A stretch of 64,000 nucleotides of DNA from contig JBGANS010000001.1 of NCBI GenBank assembly GCA_044222195.1, forward strand, positions 62,001 to 126,000, given 5' to 3'. Numbering within the stretch: position 1 is the first letter of the stretch; the number at the start of each line of letters is the position of its first letter. The translations under genes and the position numbers were made by a program. This document shows positions 55,381 to 62,214 of this stretch, piece by piece. The stretch is from JAHBXE01 sp044222195 (GTDB lineage: Bacteria; Planctomycetota; Phycisphaerae; Phycisphaerales; UBA1924). Below the pieces are notes generated by a model. The model made no database searches. It was given only the letters and a program-made list of their open reading frames with translations, and was not told the DNA's origin.

Positions 55381-55408
55381 GGAATAGACCCTAGTTAGGG
55401 ACTTTCAA
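55381..55408 (-). promoter_or_regulatory. Candidate sodA promoter with inverted repeat in the spacer
   Basis: On the minus strand TTGAAA (55408-55403), 16-nt spacer, TATTCC (55386-55381). The spacer holds the inverted repeat CCCTAACTAGGG (CCCTA/TAGGG, 2-nt centre), placed where a repressor would block polymerase. Confidence 0.45.
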
Positions 55409-55409
55409 C

Positions 55410-55437
55410 TTGCGAACGTCAGAAAACCGAGTATGCT
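55410..55437 (+). promoter_or_regulatory. Candidate promoter of the structured leader/sigma factor
   Basis: TTGCGA (55410-55415), 16-nt spacer, TATGCT (55432-55437). It lies back to back with the sodA promoter, sharing no bases but only 1 nt apart at the -35 boxes. Confidence 0.5.
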
Positions 55438-55779
55438 GGTGACCCGTAACGGCGGCTGGAAGCGCCAATGCGGGCCCGAGAACCGTGTGGGAACGCGGTA
55501 GGAGCCTACCCCTGGCCTGTGGGGCGGTCAATCGGGAAGGCCAGGATGGCGGGCAATGGTGACCGGCGCGGGAAGGGATGCCGCCCAGTCTGGTGGCGTC
55601 GGGGCATATTCAGTTAGAATCGCTCTAAGAGGGCGAAACAAACTGGGTCGTTTCGCGTACTACTTGAAGATGCGCCCGAATCGAGAGATGCGGGCGTTCG
55701 TGGCGGGAACGGTGGATGGAGCTGTATGGGGAAAAGACCGGTGCGAGCGCACCGGACCCGGACAGCAAAGGAATGGATC
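55438..55779 (+). ncRNA. Structured 5' leader or independent small RNA of unknown class
   Basis: A 340-nt stretch without a credible protein frame, between a good promoter and the sigma-factor ATG. Its first 150 nt can fold as a chain of hairpins: GGCGGCTGGAAGCGCC, CCGTGTGGGAACGCGG, GGTAGGAGCCTACC, CCTGGCC...GGCCAGG, and GGCGGGCA...TGCCGCCC. Several loops carry GGAA or GGGAA. A second inverted repeat, CCGGTGCGAGCGCACCGG (55738-55755), lies 24 nt before the ATG. It does not match RNase P RNA, SRP RNA, 6S RNA or a riboswitch that I know. The 3' end is undefined. Confidence 0.35.
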
Positions 55780-56931
55780 ATGAGCCGAGTGCATCGCACA
55801 ACCCCCAGTCCGCTTGACCAGGTGCGCCGCCGCCACCGGGTAGGGGTCAGTGCGTCCCCGGCCGTCAAGGCAACGCCGAACAAGGCCGGGGCCGCGAAGA
55901 CCGAGCCCAAGGTTTCTCGCCGCTCGCTGAGCGTCGATGATGAGAAGCTCCTCAACCAGATCATGAGCGGGGAGCAGGACTTCATCGACAGCCCGGCGTT
56001 CTACGAGAAGGGCGCCGACAAGAAGATCTACGACGAGGCCCCGGATATCCAGAAGCCGGACACCTCGTGGTATCACCCCGTCATGGACGACCTGTCCAGC
56101 TCCAAGGGCCGCACGGTCAAGAGCGCGCAGCAGGTCATCCTCACCGGCGCTGAAGAGAAGGTTCTCTTCCACCAGTTCAACTACGCCCGCTACCGGATCT
56201 ACAAGATCCAGATGGAAGCCTGGGCGACGCCGAGCAAGCAGCCCACGGCCGAGCAGGCGGAAGAAGTCCTCAAGTGGTACCGCATCGCCGATGTCATCCG
56301 CGAGCAGATCGCGGAGACGAACCTGGCCCTCGTTCTGGCCATGGCCAAGCGCACCCGCATGAGCGAGGTGGACTTCGCCGATCTGGTCAGCGAGGGCAAC
56401 ATGGCCCTGCTCCGCGCTGTCGACAAGTTTGATGCCGGCCGCGGGTACAAGTTCAGCACCTACGCCTGCCGCGCCATCCTCAAGGCGTTCAGCCGTCAGG
56501 GCATGAAGCTGAGCAAGTACCGCCAGCGGTTCCCAACGGACTTTGACCCCAAGCTCGAGCGGTCGAACTTCCTCGAGACCAAGCGGTCGACGTTCGAGCG
56601 GGATGCGGCCGACGAGGTCAAGCGGATCGTCCTGGACAACCGGGCCGATCTCACCGACGTGGAGCGCACCGTGATCGAGCACCGCTTCGGCCTCGAAGCG
56701 GCCGAGGGTGAGAAGCCCATGACCCTGGAGCAGGTCGGCCAGATCATCGGCGTCACCAAGGAACGCGTCCGCCAGATTCAGAACAAGGCGATGGAAAAGA
56801 TCCGGATCCAGCTCGAGGCCAACTTCCTGGGGACCCGTCCCCTGGTCGAGATCCCGCCCGCCGAGGGCGTGCCGGGAGCGGCGGGAGCGATCCCGGCCGA
56901 ACCGGGGCAGGAGCCGTTGGCGCTGAACTGA
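55780..56931 (+). CDS. Sigma-70 family RNA polymerase sigma factor, divergent group
   Basis: The 383-residue product starts at MSRVHRTTPSPLDQVRRR, with AAAGGA 8 nt upstream. Region 2 is recognisable (ETNLALVLAMAKRTR, FADLVSEGNMALLRAVDKFDAGRGYKFSTYA), as is region 4 (LTDVERTVIEHRFGL, MTLEQVGQIIGVTKERVRQIQNKAMEKI). The part that reads the -10 element is unusual: CRAILKAFSRQGMKLSKYR replaces the WWIRQAI.R....TRIP of housekeeping factors. Region 3 is very short. The N-terminal 170 residues carry a helical stretch but no region 1.1 that I recognise. A special regulon is likely. A strong terminator follows. Confidence 0.88.
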   Translation: MSRVHRTTPSPLDQVRRRHRVGVSASPAVKATPNKAGAAKTEPKVSRRSLSVDDEKLLNQIMSGEQDFIDSPAFYEKGADKKIYDEAPDIQKPDTSWYHPVMDDLSSSKGRTVKSAQQVILTGAEEKVLFHQFNYARYRIYKIQMEAWATPSKQPTAEQAEEVLKWYRIADVIREQIAETNLALVLAMAKRTRMSEVDFADLVSEGNMALLRAVDKFDAGRGYKFSTYACRAILKAFSRQGMKLSKYRQRFPTDFDPKLERSNFLETKRSTFERDAADEVKRIVLDNRADLTDVERTVIEHRFGLEAAEGEKPMTLEQVGQIIGVTKERVRQIQNKAMEKIRIQLEANFLGTRPLVEIPPAEGVPGAAGAIPAEPGQEPLALN

Positions 56932-56955
56932 CGAAGCTGTCTCTTTGCAACTTCA

Positions 56956-56988
56956 CGAGCCCGGCCCAACGCCGGGCTCGTTTCTTTT
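56956..56988 (+). terminator. Rho-independent terminator of the sigma-factor gene
   Basis: Perfect 10-bp stem CGAGCCCGGC / GCCGGGCTCG with a 5-nt loop (CCAAC), followed by TTTCTTTT. It starts 25 nt after the stop codon. Confidence 0.93.
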
Positions 56989-57007
56989 CCGCTACGCTCG
57001 GCGCGTC

Positions 57008-57952
57008 ATGCGGGACGCCCTTCTCATCCTTCTCACCCTCGCCATCATCGCGCTCGCGGCGGCCGTGTTCGCACTTTCCAAACGCCTCGCCCGCCTCCGC
57101 CGGCGCGCCAAGCGGTCGCTCCTGATCGGTCCTGAGAACCACCTGCGCCTTCAGAAGCAGCTCTACGACCACATCGCCGCGGCCGACTGCATGGCGCGCG
57201 GGTTCACACCTCGCCTTCCGCTCCAGTTTCGTTCGGAATGGGGCGAGGACACGCTTCTCTACGACCTCTTCCGTGGCCAGGCGTCCGGCGTTTACATCGA
57301 AGTGGGGGCCCTCGACGGGCGGCGCAACAGTGTGACCTGGGTTTTTGAAGCGCTGGGGTGGACAGGCCTGCTGGTTGAGGCCATCCCGGAACGCTGTGAG
57401 GAGTGCCGCGGGTGCCGGCCGGGTTCATTCGTGATCCACGCGGCGCTGGGCTCTGCCGGAAGCACGGGCAAGACCACGTTCATCGTCCCGGTGGAGCAGG
57501 AGCACCAGCTCAGTGGCTACCGCGAGCACGAGGGCATGCAGACCGAGCATGTCAAGGTCCTCGAGCACGCGGGCGCGAAGACGCGGCGCGTCGAAGTTGA
57601 TCTCATCACGATGGATGACGCTCTTGCCCGGGGCGGATTTGACCGCGTGGACTTCGCGTCCATCGATGTCGAAGGCGCAGAACTCGACGTCCTCAGGGGC
57701 TTCAATCTCAACCGCTTTCGACCCCGCGTTCTGGTCATCGAGGATCTGACCATGGGTGACGATGCAACGGTCACAAACCACCTCAGGTCCTGCGGGTACC
57801 GCCCGGTGCTCTGGATCGGCGCCAACCAGGTCTACGCCCGGGAGGATGATGCGGCGATGCTGGCGCGTGCGGCCCGCGCCGCGGAAACGGTGTATTCCCC
57901 CTACGTTCGGCCCCACGGCCTGGTGGACACCTCCGCCTTCACCCTGAAGTAG
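57008..57952 (+). CDS. FkbM-family methyltransferase with N-terminal membrane helix
   Basis: The 314-residue product has a helix (ALLILLTLAIIALAAAVFAL) followed by a basic stretch, so the enzyme domain is probably cytosolic and anchored. FkbM signatures: EWGEDTLLYDLF, GVYIEVGALDGRRNSVTWVFE, GWTGLLVEAIPERCE, VDLITMDDAL, DFASIDVEGAELDVLRGF. FkbM enzymes methylate sugar or polyketide hydroxyls. A TACGCT box ends 9 nt before the ATG and no Shine-Dalgarno sequence is seen. It starts just after the sigma-factor terminator. Confidence 0.88.
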   Translation: MRDALLILLTLAIIALAAAVFALSKRLARLRRRAKRSLLIGPENHLRLQKQLYDHIAAADCMARGFTPRLPLQFRSEWGEDTLLYDLFRGQASGVYIEVGALDGRRNSVTWVFEALGWTGLLVEAIPERCEECRGCRPGSFVIHAALGSAGSTGKTTFIVPVEQEHQLSGYREHEGMQTEHVKVLEHAGAKTRRVEVDLITMDDALARGGFDRVDFASIDVEGAELDVLRGFNLNRFRPRVLVIEDLTMGDDATVTNHLRSCGYRPVLWIGANQVYAREDDAAMLARAARAAETVYSPYVRPHGLVDTSAFTLK

Positions 57953-58212
57953 TCGGAACTTCCCGACTCGCGCCGGCGAATAGCGATCGACGGCACATCG
58001 CGCCTGATGGCGGCGGCGTGCCACCGCCACCAAGGCAGCGGGGGCATCCAACGGCTTTGGATGTGTTATCGGTTCCAGGCCGCGAAGGGAGAAACCCTCG
58101 CGGAGGGCTTTGTCTAGCGGCTTTGGCCGCCGGAGGATACGCTGTGCTCCACGATCTACGAACGCAAGGTGGACCCGCCAAAGAGAGCGGGGGCCCCAAC
58201 GGAGCCGCGAAC
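57953..58212. other. Intergenic/leader region with short hairpins
   Basis: A 260-nt GC-rich spacer. Hairpins seen: AGTCGG-aacttc-CCGACT overlapping the FkbM stop, ATCCAacggctttGGAT, GAAGGGAGAAACCCTC and GCGGCTTTGGCCGC. The last of these is followed by GGAGGA, which would serve an in-frame GTG at 58144 as an alternative pilT start. No riboswitch class recognised. Confidence 0.45.
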
Positions 58213-59376
58213 ATGACCGTCACCGAAGCCCACACCGACTCCACGCACGTCGGCCACGTCAGCCTCGATCCCGACAAGAAGCACGATCCGCACGCGACAC
58301 GATTCGGGTCGTTCCTCAAGGCCTCCATCAAGCTGGAGGCCTCCGACCTCATCATGAAGTCGGGCCAGGCCCCCAAGCTCCGTATCCGCGGCTCGTTGAA
58401 ACCCCTCGATACCGAGCCGGTGAGCACGGAAGAGTTCATCTCCATCGCCAAGCACATCCTGAACGAGGAGCAGTGGGCGGACCTGCACAAGTTCGGCTCG
58501 GCCGACTTCGCGTACGACTACGACGAGGGCACCCGGTACCGCGTGAATCTCTTCCAGGCCCGCGGCAAGCTCTCGATGGCCGCCCGCCGCATCAGCAGCA
58601 AGATCCGCCGGTTCGAAGAGTTGCACCTGCCGCCGATCATGGAAGAAGTGGCGATGCAGCCCAACGGCATCGTGCTGCTCTCGGGCGTGACCGGCTCGGG
58701 CAAGACGACCACGATCGCCGCCATGCTCGACTACGTGAACGAACGCAAGGCGATCCACATCGTCACCATCGAGGACCCGATCGAGTATCTGCTCACCGAC
58801 AAGAAAGCCACGATCAACCAGCGCGAGATCGGCATCGACTGCCTGGACTTCAAGATCGCGCTTCGCGCCCTGGTCCGCGAAAACCCGGACGTCGTGCTCG
58901 TCGGCGAAATGCGCGACAAGGAAACGTTCGAGGCCGCCCTGCACGCCGCCGAGACAGGCCACCTGGTGTACGGGACCATCCACGCCTCGTCCGCGACCCA
59001 GACGTTCAGCCGAATCTACGGCCTCTTCGAGTCCGAGGAAGTGGACCAGGTCCGCAAGATCCTGGCGTACCAGATGCGGGCGTTCGTGTACCAGAAGCTG
59101 CTGCCGACGCTGCACGAGAAGATCCACCGCATCCCCGCGCTCGAGATCCTCATCGGCAACACCATCGTGCAGAAGTACATCCTGGAAAGCCGCGAAGGCG
59201 AACTCCGCGAGTACCTCAAGAGCATCGAGGCCGTGCAGGCGGGCAACATCGACTTCAACCAGTCGCTGGTCGAGCTGGTGGAGAAGGAGTTCATCCACGT
59301 CCGCGTGGCCCTCGAGGCCAGCCCGAACGTCGACGAGCTCAACATGCGGCTCAAGAAGCTCGGCGGACGCCGGTAA
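58213..59376 (+). CDS. pilT: PilT-family type IV pilus retraction ATPase
   Basis: The 387-residue hexameric secretion ATPase has Walker A GVTGSGKT (158-165), an Asp box in IVTIEDPIEYLL, Walker B DVVLVGEMRDKETFEAAL, and a His box in AAETGHLVYGTIHASSA. The PilT-type N-terminal PAS-like domain starts SDLIMKSGQAPKLRIRG. The C-terminus has AYQMRAFVYQKLLP rather than the PilT AIRNLIRE motif. ATG 58213 has GGAG 8 nt upstream; the GTG at 58144 has a better GGAGGA and would add 23 residues. Retraction of pili or a related machine is inferred. Confidence 0.9.
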   Translation: MTVTEAHTDSTHVGHVSLDPDKKHDPHATRFGSFLKASIKLEASDLIMKSGQAPKLRIRGSLKPLDTEPVSTEEFISIAKHILNEEQWADLHKFGSADFAYDYDEGTRYRVNLFQARGKLSMAARRISSKIRRFEELHLPPIMEEVAMQPNGIVLLSGVTGSGKTTTIAAMLDYVNERKAIHIVTIEDPIEYLLTDKKATINQREIGIDCLDFKIALRALVRENPDVVLVGEMRDKETFEAALHAAETGHLVYGTIHASSATQTFSRIYGLFESEEVDQVRKILAYQMRAFVYQKLLPTLHEKIHRIPALEILIGNTIVQKYILESREGELREYLKSIEAVQAGNIDFNQSLVELVEKEFIHVRVALEASPNVDELNMRLKKLGGRR

Positions 59377-59664
59377 GAGCCCCGAGGTTCGATTCACGCC
59401 GGACACGACGGGCGATCACGGCTCGGGTGGCCACTGGTGGCCGTGTTCCCCTGTTTACGGCGGGCCCGACTCCCGCTGCTGCGTTGAAACCCGTCTTTTT
59501 CTGGTTGCGGCACGGCATCTTGACGATGACGGTGTTCCCGGAGATCGCGGAACAGCTCACCACCGCGGCACCGCCATAGACGGCCCGGGGGCCATAGCTC
59601 CCGACGGCGTCGCGATAGGAGTTCTCGCGTCGGCGTCAGGACCCGGCATCAAGGAGTAGACCAC
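59377..59664. other. Intergenic region with one strong inverted repeat
   Basis: A 288-nt spacer. GGCCACTGGTGGCC (59429-59442) sits inside CACGG...CCGTG and could act as a terminator for pilT, but only a weak T run follows. A T-loop-like GGTTCGATTC near 59389 has no tRNA around it. No coding frame supported. Confidence 0.5.
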
Positions 59665-60126
59665 ATGAGGATTCAACTGCTCGCAACCCTGGCTCTCGTG
59701 TCCTGCGGCGCCCTGCTGGCGGGACCGGCGCCGCTCGCCCATGAGGACGGCCGCTGGGATGCGCCGCAACTGAAGAAGTCGCTCGGGGAGCTCGGCTACG
59801 AGCCCAAGGAGCTGACGGAAACCAAGTGGGAGGTCAAGCTCACCAAGGCACAGCTCAACGTCCCCGTCGGCTCGGAAGTTTCTCCGAGCGGAAACTACAT
59901 CTGGCTGACGGCCCGTCTGGGCGAAGCGCCAAGCGATGAGAAGGCCGGCCGGCTGCTCCGTCGCAACGCCAAGATCCAGCCCACGCAGTTCTACATCACC
60001 GAAAAGGGGGCCCTGATGGTGGGCATCTGCTGCGAAAACCGGGCGATGACCAACGCCATCCTTCGGAAGGCGCTGGAAAAGATCACCGACGACGTCGTTG
60101 CGACGGCCGAGGAATGGGGCAAGTAA
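59665..60126 (+). CDS. Secreted YbjN-like protein
   Basis: The 153-residue product has a signal peptide MRIQLLATLALVSCGALLA. The mature domain has the alternating pattern of the YbjN/type III chaperone-like fold: LGELGYEPKELTETKWEV, NYIWLTARLG, FYITEKGALMVGICCEN, LRKALEKITDDVVAT. Such domains bind proteins; the partner is unknown. It lies between pilT and the membrane ATPase, so a role at the envelope machine is possible. Confidence 0.7.
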   Translation: MRIQLLATLALVSCGALLAGPAPLAHEDGRWDAPQLKKSLGELGYEPKELTETKWEVKLTKAQLNVPVGSEVSPSGNYIWLTARLGEAPSDEKAGRLLRRNAKIQPTQFYITEKGALMVGICCENRAMTNAILRKALEKITDDVVATAEEWGK

Positions 60127-60405
60127 GCCGCCGCGTCCTGCCATCGCGATCTCACAACCCTTTCCCAGGCCGGGCCAACCAAGGCCGCAACTCGATCGCG
60201 CACCCCTCTCCTGGAGTGCCCTGAACCCCTTCTGGGGCCCCACTCGATCCCAATGGCGGGACCCTCCCGGGCCCGTCTTTGCCCCAATTCGGGAACCATC
60301 GCACGCGGCTCCCGGACGTAGTACCATGTAGCCAATGGGAAGTGGAACCAGCCGTCAAGCCGGCGGCTGGGATCTGTCTGGGTTCGCAGTTCGGTGGGAA
60401 ATGAC
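60127..60405. other. Intergenic region, nothing recognised
   Basis: A 279-nt spacer, Pro-codon-like C-rich composition, no strong hairpin with T run and no supported frame. GTGGGAAATGAC immediately precedes the ATG at 60406, with weak Shine-Dalgarno character. Confidence 0.45.
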
Positions 60406-62157
60406 ATGAATCAACTAACCCTCGGCGAGGGCCTGTTCCTCGTCTCGTTCTGGAAGCCCTTGATCCTCCTCGCCCCGCTCGTCGGCTGGCTCTGGATCAT
60501 CTCCCGCATCTATGACAAGCACGCGTTCCGCTTCCATCTCGGTCGCGGCAAGTGGAACGCGATCCACCTTTCGATCGGCGTCGTGGCCGTCATCGCCGCG
60601 CTCGCGATTCCGGTCAAGGGAGAGGCCGCGTTCTGGATCGGCCTGGCCGTGATGATCGTGATCCTCGTCGGCGATCTTGTCGCGTACGCCGTGGTCGCCA
60701 ACAAGGACGACCGCGTCCCCGAAGAGTTCCACGTCAAGCTGAACATGGCCAAGCTCGGCGAAGCCCGGGCGGCCAAGGCCGAGGCCAAGAAGCAGGGCAA
60801 GGTCGAACTCGTCATCCGCGCCCCGGACAAGTCCACGCTCGCCGCGCCCCTGGCCGAAACGCCCGAGTTCGAGGTGCGCGTCGCGAGCGAAGCCGTCGTC
60901 ACCAAGGCGCTCGAGGTCCGCGCTTCGCAGGCCGATATCGGCCCCACCGGCAAGGACACCAACTACGCCGTCTCCTACCTCGTCGACGGCGTCCGCCAGC
61001 CCGGCCAGACCGTTCCCGGCCCCAACGCGATCAAGGTCATGGACTTCTGGAAAACCGCCGGAAAGCTCGACATCCAGGACCGCCGCCGCAAGCTCACCGC
61101 CGACGTCACCATCGAACGCGGCGTGGACAAGCACATTCTCCGCGTCACCACCAGCGGCACGCAGGGCGGCATGCGCATGAGCATGCTCTTCGACCCCGCC
61201 AAGGCCGTCAACAAGAAAGTCGCGGAACTGGGCTTGCTCGAGCCGCAGATGGCCGAACTCAAGGCCATCATCGACGACGGGCGCGGCGTTGTTCTCCTCG
61301 CCGCCCCGCCGGACATGGGCCGAACGACCACGCTCTACAGCGTCACCCGAATGCACGACGCCTACACCACCAACGTGCAGACCGTCGAACTCGAGACCCA
61401 GGTCTCCCTCGAAGGCATCCGGCAGAACGTGTTCGAATCCGCCGGCGAAGGACCCGAGTTCAGCACGTTCACCCGCTCGATCCTCCGGCGCGACCCGCAG
61501 GTCGTGGGCATCGCCGAACTCCCCGACGACCAGACCGCCAAGGAAGTCGCCAAGGCCGACCACGAGCGCACCCGCGTGTACGTCTCGCTCAAGTGCGACA
61601 ACGCCCTCGCGGCAATCCTCATCTGGATGAAGGCCGTCGGCGACCCGGAACTCGCCTCCAAGGCGCTCCACGGCGTGCTCGCCCAGAAGCTCATCCGCAA
61701 GCTGTGCGTCAACTGCCGCCAGCCCTACCAGGCTTCTCCCGACATGCTCAAGAAACTGGGCGTGCCGTCTGACAAGCCGCGCCAGCTCTTCAAGAAGGGC
61801 GGTCAGGTCCTGATCAAGAACAAGCCCGAGGTCTGCCCCGTGTGCAGCGGGATCGGCTACGTCGGCCAGGACGGCATCTTCGAAGTCTTCCGCATCGACA
61901 AGGCCGAACGCGAGCTCATCAAGGCCGGCAACCTCAACGGTCTCCGGGCCGAGTTCCGCAAGAAGGGCCTTCCCACGATCCAGCAGTCGGCCCTCAAGAA
62001 GGCCTTCGATGGGACCACGAGCGTCGAAGAACTCTCGCGGGTCACCATGGAACAAAAGCCTGAGGCAAAGCCCGCCGCCAAACCCGCTGCACCGGGAACG
62101 CCCCCTGCCGCGGCCAAACCCGCTGCCCCGACCAAGCAACCCGCACCCAAAGCCTGA
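60406..62157 (+). CDS. Membrane-embedded GspE/PilB-like ATPase with degenerate Walker A
   Basis: The 583-residue product starts with three hydrophobic segments (about 12-34, 51-70, 75-97), followed by a charged linker. A GspE/PilB-type domain follows. The P-loop position reads APPDMGRTTTLYS (300-312) where family members have GPTGSGKTTTLYS, so the Walker Lys is Arg306. The Asp box is VELETQVSLEG, Walker B is VVGIAELPDDQTA, and the His box is lost (HERTRVYVSLKCDN). The zinc-binding CxxC pairs remain (CVNC, CPVC), as does GIGYVGQDGIFEVFRID. A Pro/Ala/Lys tail ends the protein. ATP hydrolysis is doubtful; GTG 60394 is an alternative start. Confidence 0.85.
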   Translation: MNQLTLGEGLFLVSFWKPLILLAPLVGWLWIISRIYDKHAFRFHLGRGKWNAIHLSIGVVAVIAALAIPVKGEAAFWIGLAVMIVILVGDLVAYAVVANKDDRVPEEFHVKLNMAKLGEARAAKAEAKKQGKVELVIRAPDKSTLAAPLAETPEFEVRVASEAVVTKALEVRASQADIGPTGKDTNYAVSYLVDGVRQPGQTVPGPNAIKVMDFWKTAGKLDIQDRRRKLTADVTIERGVDKHILRVTTSGTQGGMRMSMLFDPAKAVNKKVAELGLLEPQMAELKAIIDDGRGVVLLAAPPDMGRTTTLYSVTRMHDAYTTNVQTVELETQVSLEGIRQNVFESAGEGPEFSTFTRSILRRDPQVVGIAELPDDQTAKEVAKADHERTRVYVSLKCDNALAAILIWMKAVGDPELASKALHGVLAQKLIRKLCVNCRQPYQASPDMLKKLGVPSDKPRQLFKKGGQVLIKNKPEVCPVCSGIGYVGQDGIFEVFRIDKAERELIKAGNLNGLRAEFRKKGLPTIQQSALKKAFDGTTSVEELSRVTMEQKPEAKPAAKPAAPGTPPAAAKPAAPTKQPAPKA

Positions 62158-62177
62158 TCCCACGGTAAGAGTTATGC

Positions 62178-62197
62178 CGGGCCGCAGCGACGGCCCG
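62178..62197 (+). other. Intercistronic hairpin
   Basis: CGGGCCG-CAGCGA-CGGCCCG, a perfect 7-bp stem between the ATPase stop and the next ATG, with no T run. It could lower read-through or stabilise the mRNA. Confidence 0.5.
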
Positions 62198-62214
62198 TTC
62201 TCGGAGATTCAGTC

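Noticed and set aside
55438..55620. RNase P RNA, SRP RNA, 6S RNA or cobalamin/c-di-GMP riboswitch
   Set aside because: None of the conserved core strings I know for these classes is present (for example the SRP domain IV GGAAGG/AGCA pair or the RNase P GAGGAAAGUCC-type core).
59383..59400. T-loop-like GGTTCGATTC suggesting a tRNA
   Set aside because: Flanking bases do not form a T stem, and no anticodon or acceptor arm is present.
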